Program-made: the position numbers and the translations under genes
The notes under the pieces: generated by a model
What the model saw: only the letters and a program-made list of their open reading frames with translations
The model's database searches: none
What the model was told of the DNA's origin: nothing
Source: Actinomucor elegans
Lineage: Eukaryota; Mucoromycota; Mucoromycetes; Mucorales; Mucoraceae
DNA: 64,000 nucleotides
Direction of reading: 5' to 3'
NCBI GenBank assembly: GCA_026027325.1
Contig: JAMSLZ010000004.1
Coordinates: 1,550,001 to 1,614,000, forward strand
Shown here: positions 1 to 11,709 of the stretch, piece by piece
Position numbering within the stretch: the first letter of the stretch is position 1
Layout: each line of letters starts with the position of its first letter

Positions 1-208
1 AATGCACTTCAAAGTGTAGGTGTTTCCTTGAAGGAGTTTTAACATCCCCCTTTAGACGCGCTGTATGGTTTGAATACCCCCCTTTGTATTACAATAAAAC
101 TGTTAGTGATATATAGAAGCAACTAAAAAAAATTTATATTCCTCCTATTTCGCTTTTTCTTCTTTTCTTCTTCTTTTTCTTTACTTCTTTAGCTATCTTT
201 AAAAAAAT

Positions 209-1741
209 ATGAGAGAGATCATCAGTGTTCACGTCGGCCAGGTAAGATCATTTGGCGCGCGCAAGAGAATCAAGTATTCACCTCGTTGATTAGGCTGGTA
301 TTCAAATTGGTAATGCCTGTTGGGAACTTGTAAGTAATACATTGAAAAAAGAGATAACAACAGTGATTGACTCCTTGCATAACATAGTACTGTTTGGAAC
401 ATGGCATCCAGCCTGATGGTCTTATTCCTGAAGAACACCAAGTCGAAAACCACTCTTTTTCCACCTTCTTTAGCGAAACTGGTAACGGAAAGCATGTTCC
501 TCGTACTGTCTTTGTCGATTTAGAACCTACTGTCGTTGATGAAGTCCGTACTGGTGCTTACAGACAACTCTTCCATCCTGGTAACGTTTTGTTCTAGACG
601 CGTTTCTTTTTTTTAAAAAAATGTATGGAAGCTTACCTTTTTTGTTCTAGAACAATTAATCACTGGCAAGGAAGATGCTGCTAATAACTATGCTCGTGGT
701 CATTATACTGTTGGTAAAGAATTGGTCGACTCTGTCTTGGATCGTATCCGTAAATTGGCTGATAACTGTACCGGCCTTCAAGGTTTCTTGGTCTTCCACT
801 CTTTCGGCGGTGGTACTGGTTCTGGTTTCGGCGCTCTTTTGATGGAACGTCTTTCAGTTGACTATGGCAAGAAATCCAAACTTGAATTCTCAGTTTACCC
901 TGCTCCTCAAGTCTCTACTGCTGTTGTTGAACCTTACAACTCTATCTTGACTACCCACACTACATTGGAACACTCTGACTGTTCATTCATGGTTGATAAC
1001 GAAGCCATCTACGATATCTGTCGTCGTAACTTGGATATTGAACGTCCTACTTATCAAAACTTGAACCGCTTGATTGCTCAAGTCGTTTCTTCCATCACTG
1101 CTTCCTTGCGTTTCGATGGTTCTCTTAATGTGGACATGAACGAATTCCAAACCAACTTGGTCCCTTACCCTCGTATTCATTTCCCTCTTGTTACTTATGC
1201 CCCCATTATCTCTGCTTCCAAGGCTTATCACGAACAATTGTCTGTCTCTGAAATCACTTATTCTTGTTTCGAACCCAACAATCAAATGGTCAAGTGTGAT
1301 CCTCGTAACGGTAAATACATGGCTTGTTGTTTGCTTTATCGTGGTGATGTTGTTCCCAAAGATACCAATGCTGCTATTGGCAGCATCAAGACCAAGCGTA
1401 CCATTCAATTCGTTGACTGGTGTCCTACTGGTTTCAAGGTCGGTATTAACAACCGTGCCCCTGCTGTTGTTCCTGGCGGTGATTTGGCTAGCGTTCAACG
1501 TGCTGTCTGTATGTTATCCAACACTACTGCTATCTCTGAAGCCTGGGCTCGTCTCGATCATAAGTTTGACTTGATGTATGCTAAGCGTGCTTTCGTTCAT
1601 TGGTATGTTGGTGAAGGTATGGAAGAAGGTGAGTTCTCAGAAGCTCGTGAGGACTTGGCTGCTCTTGAAAAGGATTATGAGGAAGTTGGTTCTGATTCTT
1701 TGGGTGACTCTGAAATTGAAGAAGAAGATGTCGAATACTAA
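209..1741 (+). CDS. TUB1: Alpha-tubulin
   Basis: Alpha-tubulin, the GTP-binding partner of beta-tubulin in microtubules. Four exons: 209-241, 294-329, 388-580 and 651-1741, giving 450 residues, the usual family length. The start is the [12 protein letters not shown]-terminus, whose first exon is only 11 codons. The tubulin GTP-binding signature GGGTGSG is encoded near 808-830. The protein ends in EEEDVEY, so the C-terminal tyrosine used in the tyrosination cycle is present. The loop after GLIPEEH is short and residue 40 is His, so the Lys40 acetylation site of animal alpha-tubulins is absent. Introns are 52, 58 and 70 bp. A C/T-rich stretch at about 140-190 lies just before the start, as is common in highly expressed fungal genes. 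Identification is certain; the exon ends rest on conservation. Confidence 0.96.
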
Positions 1742-2960
1742 AGAATTTTACATGACATTAACCTCTTCACTATTTAAACTTATTACAATTATTCCCTCTG
1801 TTTGCTTCTTTACAAATGGTTTTTTTTTTAAAAAAAAAAGACCTATATTTTTTTTTCATATACATACAACTTCAATTCAAGCCCTTTTTCTAATAAAAAA
1901 GAACTCCGTTTAAGCCTATAAGACAAACAAACTAACCTTCTGTTTTGTTTATACTGCAGATTGTAAGAAACAACCTTGGTTTACATCATAGAGACTAACA
2001 CACCGCTTTTACCAGTTCGCTTCTGGGTGCCTTGCATTTCTGTTTGAATAGTCTGTTCCTGGCAAGTTGAACACAAAGTGTCACCTGCAGCACAGAAAAA
2101 CACGCGCTTCTTACTATAATTACACAAATACATACAGTTGCATACAACGATATCAAAAAAGCCAACCAAGGACCTTCTAACAAAGGATGATCCTTTGGCT
2201 AGTGTCTTTTTTTATACTCCTAACAACGCGATAAAAAGTTGGTTATATAGTTGGGAACATGATTTTCCCATCTTTAATGATGTAGACCTTTTATACTAGT
2301 CGCAACAATAATAAAATGAACATCCCTACTGGCGACTTTTGAAGCAGAATGTGCAGATAACTAACATGGCTTCTCCACCACAAATTCTCGGATTACTTCC
2401 GATCATTTCAAGAACAAGTGAGCGATTGAAAACCATTCGATAGCAAGCAGTAATGTAGTGACCCTCTGTGTCTTGTTTCTAAACTCACAAGAAGCTCAGA
2501 AGTTACTGTTTTGTTTTGCATCATAAAAAGATTCAACATGAAAATATCGATTTTTGTGTTGTCTTCTGCTAATAGAAGGAGCGAACCTCTGTATGCATAT
2601 GAGGGTTACATATACGTTTGATGTTTTCAAGCCAATTCACGTAGAAGCTGATGGTGATATGAGTTAAATGGCTTATACAAGTCCAATTTGGACGTAAATA
2701 CTATACTTGGTTGGCAGCGAGTTGAACTATGAAACACATTTCAGTATATAATAGTTCCTATTTCAGTCAATACAGCGAGGTTACTCGATTACTCTACTGG
2801 TGACTACACTATTGCAGTAAATACGACTTAAAGCCTGTCTCGATACAATGCTCCATACTATCATCACACTACGGATATGCTTGATACCTTCAGGCAAAGT
2901 GACTTAGAACAGTAGTAAGGAAGCTATTGCTTTAGAGCTGAATGTTGATCTCGATTCTGG

Positions 2961-2989
2961 CAGCACTACCTTTGACAAAGGTAGTACTG
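2961..2989. repeat. Inverted repeat (hairpin), 14-bp arms
   Basis: The arms CAGCACTACCTTTG and CAAAGGTAGTACTG are separated by a single A and pair with one mismatch. It lies in a non-coding stretch with broken reading frames. It is not followed by a T tract, and no function is evident. Confidence 0.6.
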
Positions 2990-3360
2990 GCTGAGTTGGC
3001 TTCTCATTTATTCTAATGAGGAACCGCTATGGCATCAAGACCAGTTTGGACGCTTTAGTTCATACTATGCACCTGTAAGGAAAAAGCACTAGAACAAATC
3101 AAGGACTGATTTCAATTCGTTCTTGAACCAGATATTATAATAAACATGTTCAATCGAAAACTCTCTCTATACAGATCTATCTGTTCTCGCCCCAGTTCTT
3201 ATCCTTAACTGCCACCATCCTTGCGTTTACTAGTCGGATGATGAAAAAAAAGGAGAGTACTATATACACTCTTTTCTTTAAATCGCACAGTTTAGGTAAG
3301 GCTCTGGTATACATTTTAGCTTGTCTGATCTAAAAAAAAAAAAAAAGATTCGAACAAATG

Positions 3361-3418
3361 CAGAAACTCATTCTGAGCATGAAATACTAGTCAGATCTGA
3401 GATTCCATCGTCGGGAGA
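3361..3418 (+). repeat. Dispersed repeat, copy 1
   Basis: Matches the family over CTCATTCTGAGCATG, then a gap, then a diverged TCAGATCTGAGATT. It forms a direct pair with the copy at 3449-3486. Confidence 0.55.
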
Positions 3419-3448
3419 TCCATTATACAGGAAAATGACCATAAATCA

Positions 3449-3486
3449 CAGTTCATTATTGACAAGCGACATTTGGCCGAGATCTG
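3449..3486 (+). repeat. Dispersed repeat, copy 2
   Basis: Starts with CAGTTCATT, lacks the middle of the unit, and ends with GCGACATTTGGCCGAGATC, close to the family core. It is the second member of a direct pair. Confidence 0.65.
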
Positions 3487-4694
3487 CTGAGAGATCCATA
3501 GATCGAACTTATATGAATGTGTGTAATTTATTGCCACACATGAATATACAGTATATTTGATGTATTTAAGGTGAATAAAAACTATTATAGATGTGGTGCT
3601 TCGTTTTAAATATGTCATCGTTTTTCAACGCTGCATTAAACTGAAATGGCTTAAGAAACATAAGGATGTTGGAAATACGTCAGAAATGACCCGGATTTCA
3701 GGAAAAAATTCCAAGGTTGCACCCCTTTTACTTAAATATATAAAAATGTCATTATTTTTTTATGAAATGCGCAAATTTCATTTTAAAAGTATAATTTATT
3801 TATTATGTAGCTTTGATATATTGTATAATATTCAATTATATTTTCTAAAGAGCTTTATTATATATGAACTATTTCTATTCTGGTGGAATTTATGAAACCC
3901 CTTTCTTGGTACGTATTTCCTCATGTATAAATCTACCAATTGAACAAAATCGTACATGATTTCAACAGTATTCAATGAGCTATTTTACTCTTCATATTCT
4001 TTATTAAAGCTCATGTTCCGTTTCGACAGTTATTTGCAATGCAAAACGAGACCAAAATGCAGACCAATTTTTTTGAGCAAGCAACATTGTCACTTTAATT
4101 ATTTAAATCGCTCAAGGCCAATAGAGATAGAAAGTTCTCAAAATGATGGAAAAATTTTAATGATATCAAAGACGTTTTAGAGGCACAAGTTTCTTTTTTC
4201 CAGATATTAAAGAATATATTGGTGCTTTGAATGCGGTGCAGAAGCTATCATAGGCCAGTTTAGAAAATTTAAGCTTGACATAGCAATCAAGTGGAGTGCA
4301 ATATCAATAAGGAATCTGTCAATGAGTCGTGGTAACATTTTTTTCCCATCCTTTTCAGCTATACAATGTTTTTTTTTATGATTAATGACGATTTATCACT
4401 TTGGGTTTTAAATCTTATTCATCTAAAAAAATACATACCAGTTTCCAGTAAGTGCAGGACAGCTTACATCAATATTAATCAGTATGTTTCTGGGTAATCA
4501 AAATAGGATTTTTTTAAAACAAAACATATGAATATGAAACATGAAAGGAAAAAAAAAAGCTATATTATAGGCAGTAAATATAACTGCATTGGTAAGGTAA
4601 ATGGATGGAGTAAAAAAATAAAATTAAAAAAAAGGGTCTTTATTTATATTATGAGGATCTAAAGAGGAGGAACAGGAAAGAAAAGGTACATGTT

Positions 4695-6242
4695 TTAACG
4701 AAGCTCACTTGCTAATAATGCAGGGTTTTCAATCAAGTTCTTCCAATGATTACCGAAGCGAGCAATAGTAGCACCATCAATGATACGATGATCGGCAGAC
4801 CAACTGACAGGCATCACTTGCTTAGCTACAATGTTGTCTTGAGCATCGAATCGGGGAAGCTTTTGCATTCTACCAAGAGCCACGATAGCCAATTCGTTCG
4901 AGACAATGACAGGGTTGGCATAAGTACCACCAATAGTACCAATGTTGGATAGAGTAATAGTACCGCCCTTCAAGTCGGCCATAGGGATTGCGTTCTTCTT
5001 GCCCAATTCGCTTAAACGATGAATTTCAGAAGCAATCTCAAAGATGGTCTTGTCTTGTACATTCTTGATGTTGGGCACAATTAAACCTTGAGGTGTGTCC
5101 ATGGCAATACCAATATTATGAGAAGAACGGTAGGTGATCTTGATAGAGTTGACGTCTTCAACATCACCAACAAGCTTGGCGTTCATCAGTGGGTAGTGGC
5201 TCAAAGCAATAGAGAGACATTTCACAAAGATGGGCAAATAAGTCATCTTGCTGAAAGGATAAAGATTGGGATGACTGGCAATATGTTGGTTAAGGGCTTG
5301 ACGGTATTGCGTAGTAGAATCTAACTCAATATCATCTTTGTATCCTAACTGAGGAATATTAAGTGATTGAGTCATAGATTTGAACATGGCCTTTTGAATC
5401 ATGCTAAGGGATTCAGAAGTACCGCTGTTTTCAACTTCAGCGGCCACAGCAACTACAAATCAGTGAGTAACATGTATATATAAGCTAACTGCTCCATCTT
5501 TACCTTGCTTCTCAGGTACAGAACCGAAAGACAATACATCTTCCTTGAGCACTCTTCCATCTTTACCAGTACCAACTACGCTTGCAAGATCGATTCCCTT
5601 ATCCTTGGCCAACTTTCTTACAGCTGGTGTAGCGAGCACAGGCCCATTATTATCCGATCGAACATTATTTTCTTTCTTTGTGGTTTGTTCCTGTTGCACT
5701 TGATGCTGTTGTTGCTGAACGACAGGCTCCTCCACTGTCTCATCATTATCATCATCATCCGTTTCAATATCCACCAAAGGAGCACCTACTTTGGCGATAT
5801 CATTTATTCCATGATGTAACTTCAAGACCTTGCCAGCAAAACGTGAAGAAATCTCGACAGAGGCTTTATCTGATTGCACTTCACAGATTCTATCGAATTC
5901 AGCAACTGTAGATCCAGGCTCAACAAACCTATTGATCAGGTTTAGTTTTTTCGATCCATCCTTCCTCTTTAAATTGAATACTTTTACCATTGAATCACCT
6001 CACATTCAGTGATACCTTCACCAATATCAGCCAAGAGAAATGGCTTGATAGCTTCATAACGGAATGATGAATGGAAGTTACGACGGCTATGAGCTTGAGG
6101 CTTGAAATAAATGTCAGTAATCCTTGCTTTTTTTTTTGGTTGGGGATTCAATCTATACCGTGAGAAATAATTTACTAGTAAAAGGTCGCGTCAAAGGACG
6201 AACAACGGAGGATGAAATTGATTTGAATGATCTCAAGTACAT
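4695..6242 (-). CDS. DBT: Branched-chain 2-oxoacid dehydrogenase E2 (dihydrolipoyl transacylase)
   Basis: Mitochondrial core subunit of the complex that oxidises the 2-oxoacids of leucine, isoleucine and valine; it transfers the acyl group from lipoyl-lysine to CoA. Exons on the minus strand: 6242-6176, 6126-5988, 5928-5504 and 5452-4695, 462 residues. The first exon encodes a basic, Ser/Arg-rich presequence ([19 protein letters not shown]). A lipoyl domain follows ([20 protein letters not shown] with the lipoylated Lys at about 90), then an acidic/Gln-rich linker, an E3-binding domain ([17 protein letters not shown]), and the acyltransferase domain ending in [10 protein letters not shown] with catalytic His at about 432. 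GEGITE and QSDKASVE favour branched-chain E2 over pyruvate or 2-oxoglutarate E2. The ATG at 5990 is spurious because the intron 5987-5929 overlaps it. The start at 6242 is inferred from the presequence and in-frame splicing. Confidence 0.93.
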
Positions 6243-6786
6243 TATTATTACAATTTAATAGAATAGTTTGGTTGAGTATTGCAAGTAGGATGCAAAGATG
6301 TGAGATAAAGAGAAAAGGTAAACAAGAAAAAAAATAGACACTACTTAACAAGAAGCAAATAGCCGTGGGAAACTTGTTTGTTGGAAGAAAGATTAAAGGA
6401 ATCCGGGACTGTTTCTCTGAAGCTGTGGACCTGAACTAGTAGTACAATGCCCACGCTTTGATAATCACTGATTGAACTTGTTGGCTTCCTGGGTACCGCC
6501 AATCTTTATCATCATTATCATGCGGAACTTGAAAGACCTGTTGTATCAATTGGTGCACGCATGCATGGGATTTCATATATGTAAGGTATACATTCAACTT
6601 GGACAGCCTAAAATTGGCAAGTCATCCAAATGTAGCATGTTTCATGATAATCTTTGAATCCAAAATCCATACATATGTACTTTATCTATTTTATACCTAT
6701 TTCACAGCCTTTCAAAATCCTAAATGGTATAATACATTTCCTTTTGCTTTGATCCAGTCTAAACAAGTTCCCACTGTAAATGCAAT

Positions 6787-6841
6787 AGTTCATTCTACGC
6801 ATCAATTACTCATCAAATGCGATTTTGGACCGAGATTAACC
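6787..6841 (+). repeat. Dispersed repeat, copy 3
   Basis: Contains AGTTCATTCTACGCATCAA and ATGCGATTTTGGACCGAG, followed by ATTAACC. It is the left member of a direct pair with the copy at 6945. Confidence 0.7.
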
Positions 6842-6944
6842 AAGAATAGATATCGTCTGTATGAAATATGATATACTTTATCTATTGACTATTGGCAATA
6901 TAACACATCCTTTATATTTTAGTTAAATAATAGATCAAGTAGTA

Positions 6945-6992
6945 TATTCTGAGCATGGATTACTAACTAGATGCAACATTTGACCGAAATGA
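6945..6992 (+). repeat. Dispersed repeat, copy 4
   Basis: Contains ATTCTGAGCATGGATTACTA followed by the core AGATGCAACATTTGACC. This is one of the best-preserved copies, about 158 bp after copy 3 in the same orientation. Confidence 0.8.
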
Positions 6993-7771
6993 GTTAGGAA
7001 ATCTAGAGATGAAGAAAATAGGCTGAAAATGGAAAAATTCATCTATCAGGTTCGTTTCTTAAATATTTTTCTGCAGGCTCAAAAAAGCACTTTTAGGATA
7101 TGATTTATAAGTGACGTATATATATCAAATTTGACAGCATCCACATATATATATATATATATTATATATTTTTATTACCAAAATCACACGAACTATAATT
7201 GCATTTACATAAAATGAAAAATTGATTTCTCAGTAAATAAAATTTCATGAATTCGCTTTAAAATACAATGTTACTTATGTCATTCAAACCAACATCCAAT
7301 TATATACATTTACTCGAAATGCTCTTTGCGTACTAATGCTTTTTTATTGTTCAAAGATAGAATCAAACCAAAAAAAAATAAAAAAAATAATCACGAAATA
7401 AGAAAGTACATCGGATATTACAATATAAACCACAGATAGCCAATAAAAGTTGTCCACACTTTAACTATTTTGACTATAGAGGCTCAAGGTATCTCCATAA
7501 ATTTATAGCAATCAGCCAGCGTAACAAAAACGATCATTTAATGATACTGAAGCCTCATCCAAGAAAAATAACATCTTGTAAATACGGGACAAGTCTTAGA
7601 AGCCTTTGACCAAATCTTCAAACACCGCTTAAAGGTACAAAGACATAGCTTTTAGCGCACTGGATCACCAGTTACGTGACGTCGTTATCGCTTGGCAAGC
7701 TTTGCAACAATGCATTCTAATCCAAATTTTTGGATTCAACGTTTCTTTTTCACTAATCTATATTTAAAAAA

Positions 7772-9270
7772 ATGAGTTTATTTGCTACTGCTCCTGCTGA
7801 AACACATTTAGTTCAATTCAATGCCGGTAAATGTATTGTAGAAGGTTCTTGGATCAAGCCAGACACTAGAAAAGGGTAAGTTATTTTCTTTAGCAAGTAC
7901 TTCATGTACACTAAAAATCTCGAGTCTATAGCAAGATTTATATGGATCAGGTAACAATCTCTCGAGATCTTGGTATCAAGCAAACTAAACATGGAATGAT
8001 CTATTCATTAGGGCGAAGATCAATTATTACACTTGTACTGGAAAGAACGCAAGAACCAAACAACCGCTGAAGACGTAAGCAATTCGAGATAATAATAGTA
8101 AAAAAGAACATTAACTGACCATTGGTAAATAAATAGGATTTGATCATTTTCCCTGATGAGGCTGAATTTACCAAAGTGTCTCAATGTACAACAGGTCGCG
8201 TCTACCTTCTTCGATTCAAAACTTCCAATGAGCGTCATTTTTACTGGATGCAAAATAAAAACCAAGACAAAGATCAAGAATTGGTTGAACGCGTCAATGA
8301 ATTAATCCGAGATCCCGAAGCCAATATGAATACTACTTCGGAAATGGATGAATCAACTTCACATGCTGAATTAATGCGTCTTTTAAACGGTGTGGAAAAT
8401 CAAGGTACGAAATATTTGTTGGTTTCGCATTAGCAGTTTGGCTGACGTTCGATACCAGATCCCAATATCACCCCAGAAAACCTTTTGCAATTTTTGAATA
8501 GTATGAACGGGTAAGGACGCGTGTCATGTCACATAACAGCTTTATTGATATAATTCATATAAATAGATCTGCTGATACACAAGATGAAGATGAGGATGAC
8601 GAAGAAGAGCCAATGGAGACTGCCACCCCTCCCCCTAGCAGAGCTGTACCTGAAACGCGTGTAGCACAACCTGATACTGCTCCTGTTCCTGCTTCAATTG
8701 CCGCTTCAACTGATGCCTCAAGCATTGAACAAACAGCTGCCCCTATTGCTACAAACGAGCCCACTGAAAGCACCAATAACGCTGACACAACCAGTTTAAG
8801 TCAGCAGTCCTCAGAACAATTGGATCAACTTCGTCAAATGCTTGCTACTGTCAGACCAGCAGGTAAAAAAAAAAAAAAATACTTCTTTTTTTTCTAAATA
8901 ACAATGAATAACCCTTTTTTTTTTCTAAGCAGATTCGGCTCCTATTGCATTAAGTGATGTTTTAACTACACAATCTATTACACCTCTGTTAAATGATCCA
9001 GAGATCTGCGCTTCCTTGTTTCCTTTCTTACCCGAAGAATCCGAACGATCAGTTGAAGAAGTTCGACAGGTAGTCAAGAGCCCTCAATTCAAGCAAGCTT
9101 TACAAAGCTTAAGTGCTGCACTTCACACAGGTCAATTAGGACCTTTGTTAAGTCAATTAGGCTTAGATCCTTCTGCAGGTAATAGTGTAGAATCGTTTTT
9201 AATAGCTATTGGTGAACAAGCCAAACAAAAGCACCAGAGCCGCGATGCTGATGCTATGGAAGAAGACTAG
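7772..9270 (+). CDS. RPN13: Proteasomal ubiquitin receptor Rpn13/ADRM1
   Basis: Subunit of the 26S proteasome regulatory particle that binds ubiquitin chains and recruits the deubiquitinase UCH37. Seven exons: 7772-7875, 7932-7950, 8012-8074, 8137-8404, 8459-8510, 8567-8862 and 8933-9270, 379 residues. The N-terminal half is a Pru (pleckstrin-like ubiquitin receptor) domain, with VQFNAGKC, then WIKPDTRKGKIYM (joined across a splice) and DDLIIFPDEAEF. A low-complexity acidic and Ser/Thr/Ala linker follows (DEDEDDEEEPMETATPPP). The C-terminal part resembles a DEUBAD domain (LFPFLPEESERSVEEVRQVV; LSQLGLD) and ends in acidic DADAMEED. Exon 2 is only 19 bp. The intron 8863-8932 opens with an A-rich tract after its donor. 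The stop lies 93 bp from the stop of the convergent multicopper oxidase gene, so the two 3' UTRs probably overlap. Confidence 0.93.
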
Positions 9271-9363
9271 AACCGAAAAAGAAGAATGTCGATTATAATA
9301 GAAGAAAAAAAAATAGAGAATAACATCTTATTCAAAATAAAATAAAAATAAAATGTTTATTTC

Positions 9364-11709
9364 TTATAACTTGTAACGACTAAATTGTTCAATGAGTTCT
9401 GGTTCCTCTTCAAGCACAATTAGTTTTCCTTGCATCATATGTGTAGTGATATGACAATGAACTGCCCAAAAACCGGGATTATCCTAAAAAGACGTGTTAG
9501 TAAATGTTGTATTAATTCAATCCTAAAAAAAACATACAGCTAAAATTCTAATTTTGGTCCAGCCACAGCCCTTGGAAGTATCATTTTCGTCAGGATGAGA
9601 AGGATAAGCGATTGTTGTATCTCTATACAAAGGGTTCTTGAAATTTCTGATGTTCTTGTCTCTTTCATGATCATAGTCACCAGTACCTGAAGCAATCACA
9701 TAATGAGAGTGACCATGCGTATGCCAGGGATGCAAAAGGCAGCCACCTGTTGGAGTTAGCGTGTTCTGGAACACTAAATCCAATGTTTCATTGTACTTTA
9801 CAGGGTAGGTATTCATAACACTGTTGTATTCTTGGTGTTTACTTAGTGCTGCCATTCGGATTCGCTTGTTTTTGGGAATAGCGTTGTATTCAAATAGAGC
9901 GGGGATTGGTCTTGCGGGTGCAATGCGCTCATTCACCATGTACCTTGTGGTATTATCGGCCAACTTACGGAAGCTGGAGTTGAGCTTGATTGTACGCACA
10001 TCGACTTGATCGACAATAGGATTACGAGGCGCCAAAGGTTCAATATCGTGATAGAACCAGTCGGGTTTCTCAACGGTAGGAAAAGTCGGTAAACCAGCAT
10101 AAATGCGATTATTTTTTTCAGGACGACCTCCATCACCTCCACGTCCACCACCCCGACCGCCTCTACCGCCTCTACCTCTGCCTCTACCTCTGCCTCCGCG
10201 CCCACCACGAGTACCACCAGTTCCTTTGCCTGCGCCACCAGTAGTATCCACCTCGGCTGTTTCCTCATGAGTAGTTTCATCAGAGACATCAGTCTTTGCA
10301 GAAGCGGTACCATTAACATGATTAACTTCAGCTGGAGATTTACCATGAACCTCTAGCTTAGTATTTCCAGCTACTTTATGTTTTCCAACCCATTCGGCGC
10401 GTTTTTCAAATCCATGGCCATGGTCTTGTCTTTCGTCCGATGACTCACTCAGATCAACCTTGTGAAGATGCTTCAATAAATGTGTGTTTTCAGCCAATTC
10501 GATTTTTTTGTTCTTGCCATGTCTATAATATTTATACTCTCCATAATCTTCATCACGAACATTGTAGTCTTCATAGCTTTCATAGTCTTCATCTTCTTCA
10601 TTTTCTTCATCTTCTTCGCAGTCTTCATCGTCCTCATCATCCTCATCTTCATTATATCTATCGTATTCATTATCATACTTATTTGTTGGAGCCTTGTATC
10701 GAATGTAGCCAAAACCATTTTCCGTAACTCCTCCGCCACCTCTTTGACGCCAAAAGTAGCTCGTACCTATAGCAAAGGTCTTGCCGGGAGGATGATCACC
10801 AGTACGGAGCAGGACAGAATATCGTTGGCCAGGAGAGATTTCCAAAAATGATGTCTCAAAAGGCTTTGTCAATTCACCATCCACTTCAATCAAAGTCATA
10901 TCGTGGTCTTTGATAGCCAACGCCAATGTACGGAAACTAGTGCTGCCAATGACACGCAGACGATAAGTGGTATTTGGCTCGACGTCAAATGTGGCATAGC
11001 CTTGACAGTTTTCAGCGGAAAGCCCTTTCGCTTCAGGGTCAAAGATCGTATGGCCGTTTATGAGGATACTATCAGCACCATGGTCAAAGATAAAGCTCTT
11101 GCTGAGGTAATAGGATTCGCGGTCTTTGAGATCAGCATGCCACCATTCGCTCAGTTGCAAAATAAGATCATCTTTATAGGTATAAGGACCAGCCTGTAAT
11201 ACCACATCGTCTCTTCCCTCTTCTCTAGCCTTCTCGGCACATATGAAAGGATTGGCTTCCTCAGATTCGTAAACAATAAAAGCACCCTTGACTGAATCGT
11301 CCTGTAAACCGACATGTGCATGATAAAAGTAAGTACCTGCTTGATCTTCTACCTTGAATCTGTGTAGATACGTGTTGCCGGGCAAAATTGGATGCTGTGT
11401 AATACCAGGCACACCGTCTGCTTCTACTGTACCAATTTGTCGAATACCGTGATAGTGGACACTGGTATTGTGTCCAACAAGTTCGTTTCGGACAAGGATT
11501 TCAACTTCATCGCCTTTGTTCACGTGAATGGTTGGGCCAGGAAACTGACCGTTGATAAGAGGTACGTTATAGCCAAACTTATAACAATCGGGGTTGACGA
11601 CTTGTTGTGTGACATTAAACTCATATTGGTGTAAGGCTGCTTGTGTCCTGGTAATAGCACCAAGCAAAATGCTGGCTATCACACATTTTTTGCAAGCGGA
11701 TAGAGACAT
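9364..11709 (-). CDS. Secreted multicopper oxidase with acidic and Gly/Arg-rich insert
   Basis: Three-domain multicopper oxidase of the laccase/ascorbate oxidase type, oxidising a substrate while reducing O2 to water. Two exons: 11709-9538 and 9483-9364, 763 residues. A signal peptide ends near residue 24 (SILLGAITRTQA). Copper ligands are present: HYHG (about 85-88), HAH (130-132), HPWHTHGHSH (660-669) and HCHITTH (733-739, in the second exon). The position normally holding the type 1 axial Met/Leu/Phe, ten after the Cys, is Lys744. Between the second and third cupredoxin domains lies an unusual insert: an Asp/Glu tract at about 344-392, a His/Lys-rich stretch at 395-450 and a Gly/Arg run at 491-530. 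No C-terminal membrane anchor follows the last motif, unlike Fet3 ferroxidases. The substrate is not predictable. Ascorbate oxidase, laccase or ferroxidase remain possible. Confidence 0.9.

Larger units (their letters stand above)
1742..4694. other. Intergenic region, no intact gene
   Basis: AT-rich spacer between alpha-tubulin and the convergent BCKDH E2 gene. The first 180 bp should hold the tubulin 3' UTR, including a T10A10 block at 1820-1839. At 1981-2169 the minus strand has a 62-codon cysteine-rich frame of unknown meaning. Between about 2340 and 3240 short open stretches on both strands are broken by many stops, suggesting an old decayed element, and an inverted repeat lies at 2961-2989. 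Two copies of the dispersed repeat are at 3361-3418 and 3449-3486. The reading frames at 3321-4180 have no recognisable family and a composition like random AT-rich DNA. No tRNA-like B box was seen. Confidence 0.6.
6243..7771. other. Intergenic region with a repeat pair
   Basis: Divergent spacer between the E2 and RPN13 genes, so it should hold both promoters. Two direct copies of the dispersed repeat lie at 6787-6841 and 6945-6992. A TA microsatellite runs at about 7147-7172. No reading frame looks coding. Confidence 0.6.

Noticed and set aside
983..1498. Long minus-strand reading frame across alpha-tubulin
   Set aside because: It is the antisense shadow of the strongly biased tubulin exon; its translation has no family features.
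5460..5990. E2 gene start at the ATG at 5990 and reading on to a stop at 5460
   Set aside because: That ATG lies at an exon-intron junction; splicing at 5988/5928 restores the lipoyl domain ([12 protein letters not shown]), and the true start at 6242 gives a mitochondrial presequence.
10440..10851. Plus-strand frames rich in His, Ile and Phe opposite the multicopper oxidase
   Set aside because: They mirror the repetitive acidic insert of the oxidase and so arise from codon repetition.
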